DNA of 12,724 nucleotides from Alphaproteobacteria bacterium (lineage in GTDB: Bacteria > Pseudomonadota > Alphaproteobacteria > ATCC43930 > CGMCC-115725), in the NCBI GenBank assembly GCA_028866355.1, contig JAGWIH010000032.1:1-12724 (forward strand). Direction: 5' to 3'. The translations under genes were made by a program, and so were the position numbers. The notes beneath the pieces are model-generated. The model did not search any database, was not told the origin of the DNA, and saw nothing but the letters and a program-made list of their open reading frames with translations. Below are positions 6,396 to 12,724 of this stretch, in pieces. Positions within the stretch are counted from its first letter, which is position 1. Each line of letters opens with the position of its first letter.

Positions 6396-7231
6396 CACGG
6401 GGGAGTATAGCCTTGCAAGCGGTTGCCGTAGATCACCCGCGACGGATCGCGGTTGAGCGAATCGACGAGCCGCGTCAACTCGGCGACCAACACACGCGAA
6501 TCGGCCAGCAACTGCTGCAATTCAGGCAGGCCACGGGTGGTGAAATCACTGACCGGCTTCTGGCTGGTGCGCATCATCTGGTCGAGATTGCCGGCCGCCT
6601 GATCGAAATGCTTCACCGCCGCCGACAGGCCGCCGAGGCTCGCGTCGAGATCGCGCGAATGCGCCGCCAGGATGGCGCTCACCTTGCGCATATTGGCCAG
6701 CGTTTCGGTCAGCGCCTTGCGGTTATCGGCATTCGTGACGTCGTTGAGCTGGTCGGCGAGCGTCGACAGCTTCTGGATGAGGATAGGCATGCCGTTGAAC
6801 AACTCGGTCAACTGCGACGAACGCGATCGGATCACCGGATAAGGCTGGCCTTTTTCGGCGACCAGTGGCGGCGCCGTGCCGCTGGCGCCGGCGATCTCGA
6901 CATAGGCGGTGCCGGTCAGGCCTTTGACCTGCAATTCGGCCACGCAGTCGTTTCGGATGATAATGTCCTGATTGATGTCGACGGTCACATGAACCTGGGT
7001 CGGCCGTTGCGGATCGAGCGTGATCGTCGCCACGCGGCCGACCAGGACGCCGTTGTAGCGCACGTCGGAGCCGACATCGAGGCCGGAGACCGAGCCGTCG
7101 AAATAGACGTCGTAATGCGCGGCGCTGACCTTGAACGGCGCCTGCACGAACCACAGCAGAACCACCGCCAGCCCGGCCAGCAGCACGAGCACGAAACCTC
7201 CGACGAGCACGTATTCGGCGCGTGTTTCCAT
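6395..7231 (-). CDS. mlaD: MCE-domain lipid-transport protein (MlaD family)
   Basis: The product has 278 residues. One N-terminal TM helix (about 8-28) anchors it in the inner membrane. The MCE domain occupies about residues 36-115, with the characteristic run VYFDGSVSGLDVGSDVRYNG followed by VLVGRV. A long helical region of about 130-255, ending near LVDSLNRDPSRVIYG, is typical of extended MlaD-like proteins that form a hexameric ring with a helical tunnel. E. coli MlaD is about 183 residues, so this one has roughly 95 more, mostly C-terminal helix, and could reach further into the periplasm. I chose ATG 7231 (METRAEYVLVGG) over an upstream in-frame Met at 7333, which lies inside the ATPase gene and would add an Arg-rich, non-family leader. 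It starts 4 bp after the ATPase stop. Confidence 0.93.
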   Translation of the reverse strand: METRAEYVLVGGFVLVLLAGLAVVLLWFVQAPFKVSAAHYDVYFDGSVSGLDVGSDVRYNGVLVGRVATITLDPQRPTQVHVTVDINQDIIIRNDCVAELQVKGLTGTAYVEIAGASGTAPPLVAEKGQPYPVIRSRSSQLTELFNGMPILIQKLSTLADQLNDVTNADNRKALTETLANMRKVSAILAAHSRDLDASLGGLSAAVKHFDQAAGNLDQMMRTSQKPVSDFTTRGLPELQQLLADSRVLVAELTRLVDSLNRDPSRVIYGNRLQGYTPP

Positions 7232-7235
7232 GGCT

Positions 7236-8030
7236 CTACCCGCTGGCCGCTTCGGCGATTCGAGCGGCGCGTCCGCGCGGGCCGTTGAAATATTGCTGGA
7301 TCCACGGATCCGGATTGCGCAGCAATTCGGCAAGCGTGCCGATGACGAGATGCTGGTCGACGATCACCGCAATGCGATCGCAAATCGCCGTCAGACTGTC
7401 GAGATCGTGCGTCACCATGAACACCGTCAGCCCGAGGCTTTCCTTGAGATCGCGCACCAATCCGTCGAATTCCGTGGCCGCGATCGGATCGAGCCCGGCG
7501 GTGGGCTCATCGAGGAACAGCAACTTGGGATCGAGCGCGAGGGCGCGCGCCAATCCGGCACGTTTGCGCATGCCGCCCGACAGCGCGGCCGGCATCTTTG
7601 CGGCCGTGTCCGGCGGCAAGCCGACCAGTGCGATCTTGAGCGCGGCGATCTCGTGCATCAGCGCCGGTGACAAATCGAGCTGTTCGCGCAACGGCACCAT
7701 GATGTTCTCGGCGACCGTTAGCGAGCTGAACAGCGCGCCATCCTGGAATAGAACACCCCATCGTCTGCCGAAGCGCCGCAGATCGCCTTGGCCCGGCCGT
7801 CCGAGCTCCTCGCCGAAAATTGCGACCGTGCCGGCAGCTGCCGGCGCCAGGCCGACGATCGTGCGCAACAGGACCGATTTGCCTGCCCCCGATGCGCCGA
7901 CCACGCCCAGCACTTCGCCGGATCGCAAATCCAAGGTCACGTCGCGCAACAGAATGCGGCCGCCGGCCCTCGTGGCGAGGCCCCGCACCCGCACGACCGC
8001 GGTGGCCGCGGGGTCAGACTCCGATCGCAT
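7236..8030 (-). CDS. mlaF: Lipid-transport ABC ATPase (MlaF family)
   Basis: The product has 264 residues and powers the MCE transporter from the cytoplasmic face. All ABC motifs are present: Walker A GASGAGKS (45-52; most MlaF proteins have GPSGSGKS), Q-loop Gln96 in VLFQDGALFSSLTV, signature LSGGM at 150-154, Walker B LLFLDE at 170-175, and the switch His208 in VTHD. The segment GMRKRAGLARALALDP is typical of MlaF. ATG 8030 overlaps the permease gene by 17 nt; another in-frame ATG at 8054 would lengthen the overlap and add RSSRSSS. Neither has a clear ribosome binding site, so translation is probably coupled to the permease. The order permease-ATPase is the reverse of E. coli mlaFE. Confidence 0.93.
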   Translation of the reverse strand: MRSESDPAATAVVRVRGLATRAGGRILLRDVTLDLRSGEVLGVVGASGAGKSVLLRTIVGLAPAAAGTVAIFGEELGRPGQGDLRRFGRRWGVLFQDGALFSSLTVAENIMVPLREQLDLSPALMHEIAALKIALVGLPPDTAAKMPAALSGGMRKRAGLARALALDPKLLFLDEPTAGLDPIAATEFDGLVRDLKESLGLTVFMVTHDLDSLTAICDRIAVIVDQHLVIGTLAELLRNPDPWIQQYFNGPRGRAARIAEAASG

Positions 8031-9138
8031 TGAAGAAGATCGAGAAGAGCGCATCGAGGACGATGACCAGGAAAATGGCTTGGACCACGGATTGCGTCGT
8101 GCGGCGCCCGACGCTTTCGGCGCTGCGGGTCACAAGCAGACCCTCGTTGCAACCGATGAGAGCGATGCAGGCGGCAAAAAATGGCGCTTTTATGATACCG
8201 AGAAACACGCTCCACAGCGATACCGCGCTGTGCAGCTGCGTCAGAAACGTCGTTAGCGGGATGTCGAGCGATATCCGGCAGATAACGGCGCCGCCGGCGA
8301 GACCCGTAAAATCGGCCCAGAAAGTCAGGAACGGCAGAGTCAGGATCAGCCCGAGGATGCGCGGCACCACCAGAACCTCGATCGGATCGAGGCCGAGCGT
8401 GCGCATCGCGTCGATCTCCTCGTTGACGATCATGGCGCCGATTTCGGCGGTGAAGGCGCTGCCGGAGCGGCCGGCGATGATGATCGCGGCCAGCAACCCG
8501 CCTAACTCACGGAGAAAACCGACAGCGAGAAGGTTGACGGTGAAGATTTCGGCGCCATACGGCTTCAGCTGCTGCGCGCCGATATAGGTCATGACGATGC
8601 CGACGAGGAACGACAGCAACCCGACGATGCCGAGCGCCGAAACGCCGGCACGTTGCATCTGCGCCACCATCGGCGTGAAACGCAGGCGGCGCGGCTGCGC
8701 CCCGGTGCGCAGGAACGTGATGGCGACCTCGCCGAAGAACCCAAGTAACGCGCGTGTCAACCGCAGGAACTCGACCGTGCGGAAGCCGATATGCGCCAGA
8801 AGCACAATCAGTCCGAAGCCGCGGTGCATCGGCTCGATCGGGTCGACCGGATGCTTCTCGATTTGAGCGAACAGCGGCGCCAATGCGGCACCGACATGAT
8901 CGACGCTGACCGCGGCGCCGCGCGCCTCGAGGCCGCGCTTCAGCCGGAATAGCAGCCACGCACCGGTCGTATCCATTGCCTCGACGCCGGCCAGGTCGAT
9001 GCGCACCCGACGGGCCGCGCCGGTCCGCACCTCGGCTAGGCGCGCGTCGAGCACCTGGGCATCGGCGATCACCCAACGGCCGCGTGGGCGCAACACGAGC
9101 GCATCGCCGTCACGGGTCTGCTCGATGGACTGGGCCAT
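8014..9138 (-). CDS. mlaE: STAS-MlaE fusion, lipid-transport ABC permease
   Basis: The product has 374 residues in two parts. Residues 1-100 form a STAS domain like MlaB, with the IDLAGVEAMDTTGAWLL core; DTTG at 56-59 corresponds to the loop that carries the regulatory Ser/Thr in STAS proteins. From about residue 105 it is an MlaE permease, with several TM helices and the family signature EIGAMIVNEEIDAM followed by RTLGLDPIEVLVVPRI. In E. coli, MlaB is a separate protein that stabilises MlaF; here it is fused to the permease, an arrangement known in other bacteria. The gene leads the operon. GAGGGAGG at about 9141-9148 on the minus strand lies just before the ATG and fixes the start. Confidence 0.94.
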   Translation of the reverse strand: MAQSIEQTRDGDALVLRPRGRWVIADAQVLDARLAEVRTGAARRVRIDLAGVEAMDTTGAWLLFRLKRGLEARGAAVSVDHVGAALAPLFAQIEKHPVDPIEPMHRGFGLIVLLAHIGFRTVEFLRLTRALLGFFGEVAITFLRTGAQPRRLRFTPMVAQMQRAGVSALGIVGLLSFLVGIVMTYIGAQQLKPYGAEIFTVNLLAVGFLRELGGLLAAIIIAGRSGSAFTAEIGAMIVNEEIDAMRTLGLDPIEVLVVPRILGLILTLPFLTFWADFTGLAGGAVICRISLDIPLTTFLTQLHSAVSLWSVFLGIIKAPFFAACIALIGCNEGLLVTRSAESVGRRTTQSVVQAIFLVIVLDALFSIFFNAIGV

Positions 9139-9164
9139 CCCCTCCCTCGGCCGGATTTTCCGCC

Positions 9165-9170
9165 ATTCTA
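9165..9170 (-). promoter_or_regulatory. Candidate -10 element for the lipid-transport operon
   Basis: TAGAAT on the minus strand matches TATAAT at five of six bases and lies 26 bp before the mlaE ATG, giving a short leader with the GAGGGAGG ribosome binding site. No good -35 hexamer lies 16-18 bp upstream (GGTACG at 17 bp), so support is partial. Confidence 0.3.
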
Positions 9171-9209
9171 GCGCAAGACGGCGCTTTCGTACCGGCGCGC
9201 TGACGTTCT

Positions 9210-9226
9210 AAATTGGGCCGCAATTT
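9210..9226. promoter_or_regulatory. 17-bp inverted repeat upstream of apt (candidate operator)
   Basis: AAATTG (9210-9215) and CAATTT (9221-9226) are perfect inverted copies around GGCCG. It is an AT-rich spot in very GC-rich DNA, in the 105-bp gap between the divergent mlaE and apt starts, ending 17 bp before the apt ATG. A loose -10 (TAAATT, 9209-9214) overlaps the left arm. A repressor dimer bound here would block apt; a 6-bp RNA hairpin is the alternative. No protein is known to bind it from this window. Confidence 0.35.
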
Positions 9227-9243
9227 CCGTCGGGGCGGGGACA

Positions 9244-9759
9244 ATGGACCTGAAACAGCACATTCGAAGTGTGCCGGATTTTCCCAAGAAAGGGATTCTT
9301 TTCTATGACATCTCGACTCTGCTCGCGCATGCGAAGGCGTGGCAGATGACGGTCGAGCGGATGGAAAAAGCGCTGGCGCCGCATCGGCCCGAGATTTTGG
9401 TCGGTATCGAATCGCGCGGCTTCCTGGTCGCGGCGCCGCTGGCGCTGGCGTTGGGCATCGGCTTCGTCATGGTCCGCAAGCGCGGCAAACTGCCGGGCGC
9501 CACCGTTCCCTACACCTATGCCTTGGAATACGGCACCGACACGATCGAGATTCAAGCCGACGCCATCGAGCGCGGCCGGCGCGTCGTTGTACTCGACGAT
9601 CTGCTCGCCACCGGCGGCACGATGGCGGCGGCGATTGATCTCTGCCGCCAAGTCGGGGGCAACGTCGTCGCCGCCGCTTGCATCATCGAGCTCAGTTTTC
9701 TCAACGGCCGCAAGCGGCTTGAGGTGCCGTTCACGTCGGTCGTCGCCTACGACGCCTGA
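9244..9759 (+). CDS. apt: Adenine phosphoribosyltransferase
   Basis: Purine salvage in the cytoplasm: adenine plus PRPP gives AMP and pyrophosphate. The product has 171 residues, the usual length. The N-terminus (IRSVPDFPKKGILFYDIS, residues 7-24) is the typical Apt opening. GIESRGFLVAAPLA (54-67) and the RKRGKLPGATVPYTYALEYG hood region (78-97) follow. The PRPP-binding loop VVVLDDLLATGGT spans 114-126, with its two adjacent Asp residues at 118-119. The start ATG follows a G-rich leader (GGGGCGGGG, 9232-9240). It is a single-gene unit, divergent from the lipid-transport operon and convergent with the K+ channel gene, whose end is 9 bp away. Confidence 0.97.
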   Translation: MDLKQHIRSVPDFPKKGILFYDISTLLAHAKAWQMTVERMEKALAPHRPEILVGIESRGFLVAAPLALALGIGFVMVRKRGKLPGATVPYTYALEYGTDTIEIQADAIERGRRVVVLDDLLATGGTMAAAIDLCRQVGGNVVAAACIIELSFLNGRKRLEVPFTSVVAYDA

Positions 9760-9768
9760 TGGCGATTT

Positions 9769-10677
9769 TCAGCCGCTCGTTTCCTCTTCGGCGTCGTGGA
9801 AGTGCTCGTAATCGACGGTAAGGCGGCCATCCGAGGTGCGGCCGATGATATCGGACAGGCGCCACCCCCAGCGGATATTGTCCGGCCGATAGCTCTTCCG
9901 CGCATAGATCGTCTGGGCGAAGCTTTCGTCAAGGCCGCTGATGCTGGCGATGATCTCGGCCTCCTGTGCCCGCAACGTCGCATCGCTGGCCTTGTGCAAC
10001 GGGCTGGTCTCGTCGATCGGATGCATGACGGTCCAGGTCAGCACGAACGTCGGGTTGTGATGTCGCGCCGCCTTCAAATCGTAGAAGCGCCGCATCACCT
10101 GGCCCTCGGCGGTGACCTCGTTGCGCACGAGCATGAGGCTCGCCGATGCCTCGAGAATCCGGTTGCGGCGCTGATTGGCAGCGCGAAACATCAGCGTCTG
10201 CACGCCGTCATATCGGCTGACGACGGCGACGTCGCTGAACATGACGCGCGCGGTCGGCCGCGAGAAGCGCGCGAAAATCAGACCGGTGGCCAATGCGAAG
10301 CCGGTCATGCCGAGCAGGACTTCGACCGTGACCACGGCGTTGACATAGAACGTCGCCGGATGCATGTCGCCATAGCCGATCGTCGCCATGGTTTGGACGC
10401 TGAAAAAGAAGGCGTCGGCGAAGGAACCGGGCTTGGCGTTGGCAATGCCGCCTTCCTGCGCAAAATAGAACAGCGCAAAGATGAAATTGAACAGCATATA
10501 GGCGAGGCTCAGCAGCGCAAAAAATCCGCGCCACGAGACCGTCAGCAACGAATGATAGATGTCCGTACGCGCTTGGCCGCGTTGGCGCGTCGCGCGCAAA
10601 GCCCGCATACCGCGCAATAGCGGAAATCTGGCGGCCCGCGTCCCGGACGGTAGGACGCGCTTGCGCCCGTCCTTCAT
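9769..10677 (-). CDS. KirBac-type inward-rectifier potassium channel
   Basis: The product has 302 residues and by family forms a tetrameric K+ channel in the inner membrane. Order of parts: a basic N-terminus; the amphipathic slide helix ARTDIYHSLLTVSW (36-49); TM1 at about 50-73; a pore helix with SFADAFFFSVQTMA; the selectivity filter TIGYGD (99-104); TM2 at about 112-135; then the cytoplasmic immunoglobulin-like gating domain (ARFSRPTARVMFSDVAVV, RAANQRRNRILEA, LTWTVMHPIDETSPL, and the SGLDESFAQTIYARKSY block). All Kir hallmarks are intact and the length is normal. ATG 10677 overlaps the upstream lipoprotein stop as ATGA. No ribosome binding site is visible, which suggests coupled translation; Met24 (10608) is a possible alternative start. 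The physiological role of KirBac channels in bacteria is poorly understood. Confidence 0.95.
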   Translation of the reverse strand: MKDGRKRVLPSGTRAARFPLLRGMRALRATRQRGQARTDIYHSLLTVSWRGFFALLSLAYMLFNFIFALFYFAQEGGIANAKPGSFADAFFFSVQTMATIGYGDMHPATFYVNAVVTVEVLLGMTGFALATGLIFARFSRPTARVMFSDVAVVSRYDGVQTLMFRAANQRRNRILEASASLMLVRNEVTAEGQVMRRFYDLKAARHHNPTFVLTWTVMHPIDETSPLHKASDATLRAQEAEIIASISGLDESFAQTIYARKSYRPDNIRWGWRLSDIIGRTSDGRLTVDYEHFHDAEEETSG

Positions 10678-11246
10678 TGCGTCGACGGTTGTTGTTGCGC
10701 GTTGTTGAACTGAATCTGGTCGCCCGTCAGCTGAAAGCCGGCAACGATGGCGTAATCCGCGCCGGCTCCCACGCGCTTCACTGGCAGGTGCACGGTGATG
10801 TTTTCCGACGTGGCAACGACGGATTCGTTGCCGGCGAAATGCGCGACGAGACCAAAACGTTGCTCGTTCAGGATGTTGCTGGCGCTGTCCACCACCGCGA
10901 CAAAATAGGTGAATTGCGGATTCTGGACCTTCGGCGAGGCGCGCACGATCGTGAACATCACGATGACATCAGCGCGAATGCTGCCGTTTTTGTCTTCGCT
11001 GCACGTGTCTTTGACCGCGAGGATTCGGGCCGCCGTGGCCACATCATCGCGCGTGCGGCCAGGACCAGAGAACAACGGCGCGACGTCGAGTCCCGGAGTC
11101 GCCGCGGTGCCGGGACAGGTAAGCGTCTCGGCACTCGTCTTGCCGAAGCAGCCGGCAAGCAGAACCGGCAACGCCAGCGCTGCGACCATTGCCAATCGAC
11201 GCTTCAGCCGCTCCGCCGACTCCGGTCTCTTCATCGCCCTTTCCAT
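10674..11246 (-). CDS. Lipoprotein of unknown function, coupled to the K+ channel gene
   Basis: The product has 190 residues. The signal has basic residues at 6-17, a hydrophobic stretch at 18-31 and the lipobox LLAGC with Cys33. Phe-Gly follow the Cys, so the Asp+2 inner-membrane retention signal is absent. The mature domain has two further cysteines (TCPG and DTCS) that may pair. Its beta-rich second half (FTYFVAVVDSASNILNEQRF, then ENITVHLPVKRV and YAIVAGFQL) could be a small sandwich fold. The C-terminus is Gln/Asn-rich (QFNNAQQQPSTQ). No named family is recognised. Three starts are possible: ATG 11246; ATG 11234, preceded by GGAAAGGG; and Met20, which would leave too short a signal. It precedes the channel gene with an ATGA overlap and may be a channel-associated envelope protein, which is inference. 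Confidence 0.82.
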   Translation of the reverse strand: MERAMKRPESAERLKRRLAMVAALALPVLLAGCFGKTSAETLTCPGTAATPGLDVAPLFSGPGRTRDDVATAARILAVKDTCSEDKNGSIRADVIVMFTIVRASPKVQNPQFTYFVAVVDSASNILNEQRFGLVAHFAGNESVVATSENITVHLPVKRVGAGADYAIVAGFQLTGDQIQFNNAQQQPSTQ

Positions 11247-11358
11247 AGGGGTTGCGCCTGTACTAACGTGCCGAAAAACGGCGGGCGAAAATCGGCTCGC
11301 ACTCTATTCGACGATCTAACGGCGCACAAGCGCCCGAGCGTCGCGAGTCGTAATCCGC
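11247..11358. other. Divergent intergenic region between lipoprotein and thrB
   Basis: These 112 bp must hold the start signals for both the lipoprotein-channel pair (minus) and thrB-rnhA (plus). I see no hexamer pair close to the sigma-70 consensus in either direction and no good ribosome binding site before thrB. A 4-bp stem GCCG-AAAAA-CGGC near 11270 is too short to call. Confidence 0.4.
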
Positions 11359-12324
11359 ATGGCCGTCTATACCGACGTTCCCGACGAGGAGCTCAAGGCT
11401 TTCATCGCCGAGTACATGATCGGCGACGTTGTGTCGTGCAAGGGCATCGCAGAGGGAGTCGAAAACTCGAACTACCTGCTGCGCGCCGACACGGGCACCT
11501 ACATCCTGACGCTCTATGAGAAGCGCGTCGCGCCCGCCGACCTGCCGTTCTTCCTGGCGCTGATGGAGCATCTGGCGAAGCACGGCATTCCATGCCCGAC
11601 GCCGATCCATGGCCGCGACGGCGGCGCCCTGCGCAAGCTCTGCAACCGGCCGGCGGCAATCGTCACATTCCTCGACGGCATGTGGCCACGCCGTATCCAT
11701 CCGTACCATTGCGCCGGCGTCGGCGGCGCCTTGGCGCAACTACATCACGCTGGCGCCGGGTTCGCGTCGAACCGTACCAACGACCTGTCGCTCACCGGCT
11801 GGGAGCGGCTTTACGGCGCATGCGCCGCGCGCGCCGACGAGATCAAGGCCGGCTTGGCCGAGGAGTTGCGCGCCGAGCTTGCCGAATTGCGGCGGTTATG
11901 GCCGAACGATCTGCCGCGCGGCATCATTCATGCCGACCTGTTCCCGGACAACGTGTTCTTTCGCGGCGAGACGGTCTCCGGCCTGATCGATTTCTATTTC
12001 GCCTGCACCGATTTCTTCGCCTACGACCTGGCGATCTGCCTCAACGCCTGGTGCTTCGAAAGCGACGGCAGCTTCAACGTCACCAAGGCCAAGCTGCTGC
12101 TGGCGAAATACCGGGCGGTGCGGCCGCTGGCCGACGCCGAGATCGAAGCTTTGCCGCTGCTGGCGCGCGGTAGCGCCATTCGTTTCCTGCTGACGCGGCT
12201 TTACGACCGGCTGCACCAGGCGCCCGGTGCCTTCGTGCGTCCGAAGGACCCGCTCGAATATCTGCAGAAGCTGCGCTTCCACCGCGGCGTCACCAGCCCA
12301 GCCGCTTATGGATTCGATTCGTGA
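11359..12324 (+). CDS. thrB: Homoserine kinase (aminoglycoside-phosphotransferase fold)
   Basis: Phosphorylates homoserine with ATP, the step before threonine synthase, in the cytoplasm. The product has 321 residues, the length of the proteobacterial ThrB that belongs to the APH/choline-kinase superfamily, unrelated to the GHMP-type ThrB of E. coli. The N-lobe has MAVYTDVPDEELKAFIAEY and the GVENSNYLL glycine-loop equivalent (33-41). The catalytic loop is HADLFPDN (191-198), with Asp193 as the base and Asn198 binding metal, followed by the DFG-like metal ligand Asp211 in LIDFYFACTDFFAYDLA. ATG 11359 fits the family N-terminus despite a poor ribosome binding site. Its stop overlaps the rnhA GTG. 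In many alphaproteobacteria ispH lies upstream; here the channel/lipoprotein pair does. Confidence 0.95.
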   Translation: MAVYTDVPDEELKAFIAEYMIGDVVSCKGIAEGVENSNYLLRADTGTYILTLYEKRVAPADLPFFLALMEHLAKHGIPCPTPIHGRDGGALRKLCNRPAAIVTFLDGMWPRRIHPYHCAGVGGALAQLHHAGAGFASNRTNDLSLTGWERLYGACAARADEIKAGLAEELRAELAELRRLWPNDLPRGIIHADLFPDNVFFRGETVSGLIDFYFACTDFFAYDLAICLNAWCFESDGSFNVTKAKLLLAKYRAVRPLADAEIEALPLLARGSAIRFLLTRLYDRLHQAPGAFVRPKDPLEYLQKLRFHRGVTSPAAYGFDS

Positions 12325-12724
12325 GCGACGGCGTCGTGGAGATATTCACTGATGGCGCGTGCAGCGGCAATCCCGGTCCGGGCGGTTGGGGCGCGCTGTT
12401 GCGCTACGACAGCGTCGAAAAGGAACTCTCCGGTTTCGAACCCGAAACCACCAACAACCGGATGGAACTGATGGCGGCGATCGCCGCGCTTGAACGGCTG
12501 ACGCGCGGCGTGCGCGCGATCATCCATACCGACAGCCGTTATGTCCACGACGGCATCACCGAATGGTTGCCGCGCTGGAAAGCGCGCGGCTGGAAGACCG
12601 CCGACAAAAAGCCGGTGAAGAATGCCGATTTGTGGCGGCGGCTCGAAGCAGCGCTCGCGCGCCACGACGTCGCATGGCGCTGGATCCGCGGCCATTCCGG
12701 CCATCCCGAAAACGAGCGGGCCGA
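12321..12724 (+). CDS. rnhA: Ribonuclease HI (partial, 3' end outside window)
   Basis: Degrades the RNA strand of RNA-DNA hybrids in the cytoplasm; the reaction depends on Mg2+. 134 complete codons are in the window, of about 150 expected. Three of the four DEDD residues are visible: Asp11 in FTDGACSGNPGPGG, Glu49 in NNRMELMAA and Asp71 in HTDSRYV. The loop with the conserved His is near RGHSGHPENERA. The window ends with GA, the first two bases of codon 135, which should be the fourth ligand Asp of NERAD. The start is GTG at 12321, overlapping the thrB stop (GTGA), so translation is coupled. An in-frame ATG does not occur until codon 48, inside the core fold, which confirms the GTG. Confidence 0.96.
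   Translation, partial: MSDGVVEIFTDGACSGNPGPGGWGALLRYDSVEKELSGFEPETTNNRMELMAAIAALERLTRGVRAIIHTDSRYVHDGITEWLPRWKARGWKTADKKPVKNADLWRRLEAALARHDVAWRWIRGHSGHPENERA

Noticed and set aside
5346..6410. Open reading frame of 354 codons on the plus strand
   Set aside because: It is antisense to the DUF6969-like and lipoprotein genes; the Arg/Ala-rich low-complexity product has no domain signal.
6188..7288. Open reading frame of 366 codons on the plus strand
   Set aside because: It is antisense to the MCE protein and lipoprotein genes, whose families are recognisable.
7298..7312. Doubled GGATCC near the end of mlaF
   Set aside because: It is a short direct repeat within coding sequence (the DPWIQ codons) with no further repeat structure around it.
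7222..8256. Open reading frame of 344 codons on the plus strand
   Set aside because: It is antisense to the MlaF ATPase, which has every ABC motif. The product is Ser/Arg/Pro-rich without motifs.
9749..9797. 8-bp inverted arms ACGACGCC / GGCGTCGT spanning the apt/channel gene ends, as a bidirectional terminator
   Set aside because: The loop is 33 nt, both arms are coding sequence and no T-run follows on either strand; chance in GC-rich DNA is the simpler reading.

Overview
This is a gene-dense, GC-rich stretch with alphaproteobacterial character. The evidence is the short-form psd directly coupled to pssA, a thrB (homoserine kinase of the aminoglycoside-phosphotransferase fold) to rnhA pair, a fused STAS-MlaE permease, a KirBac-type potassium channel and a DUF6969-like protein. 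Order-level placement (Rhizobiales- or Rhodospirillales-like) is a guess. I see no mobile element, CRISPR array, tRNA or rRNA, and no intergenic stretch over about 115 bp. Nothing suggests recent transfer.

Layout. (1) 1-2376, plus strand: the C-terminal end of a large membrane-anchored protein, a small multi-pass membrane protein, then psd and pssA overlapping by one base. The last two are the successive steps that make phosphatidylserine and then phosphatidylethanolamine, run in reverse gene order. (2) 2460-4983, plus strand: a secreted protein made of two related beta-rich repeats, followed by a three-gene translationally coupled set: a group A flavoprotein monooxygenase, a two-TM protein and a tiny secreted protein. 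(3) 9138 down to 4993, minus strand: a five-gene MCE/Mla-type lipid transport operon read as STAS-MlaE permease, MlaF ATPase, MlaD/MCE protein, ABC-auxiliary lipoprotein, DUF6969-like protein. All junctions overlap or lie within 4 bp. (4) 9244-9759, plus strand: apt, divergent from the lipid transport operon, with a 17-bp inverted repeat just before its ribosome binding site. (5) 11246 down to 9769, minus strand: an unknown lipoprotein coupled by an ATGA overlap to a KirBac inward-rectifier-type K+ channel. (6) 11359-12724, plus strand: thrB overlapping rnhA, which runs off the window one base short of completing the codon for its last catalytic Asp.

Common theme: much of the window concerns the envelope. 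It holds phosphatidylethanolamine synthesis, MCE lipid transport, two lipoproteins, two signal-peptide proteins and an ion channel. The parts most worth following up are the uncharacterised genes tied by stop/start overlaps to recognisable partners: the DUF6969-like protein with the MCE operon, the lipoprotein with the KirBac channel, and the two small Cys-pair envelope proteins with the flavin monooxygenase. These are guilt-by-association hypotheses. I do not see clear evidence of a wholly new system.
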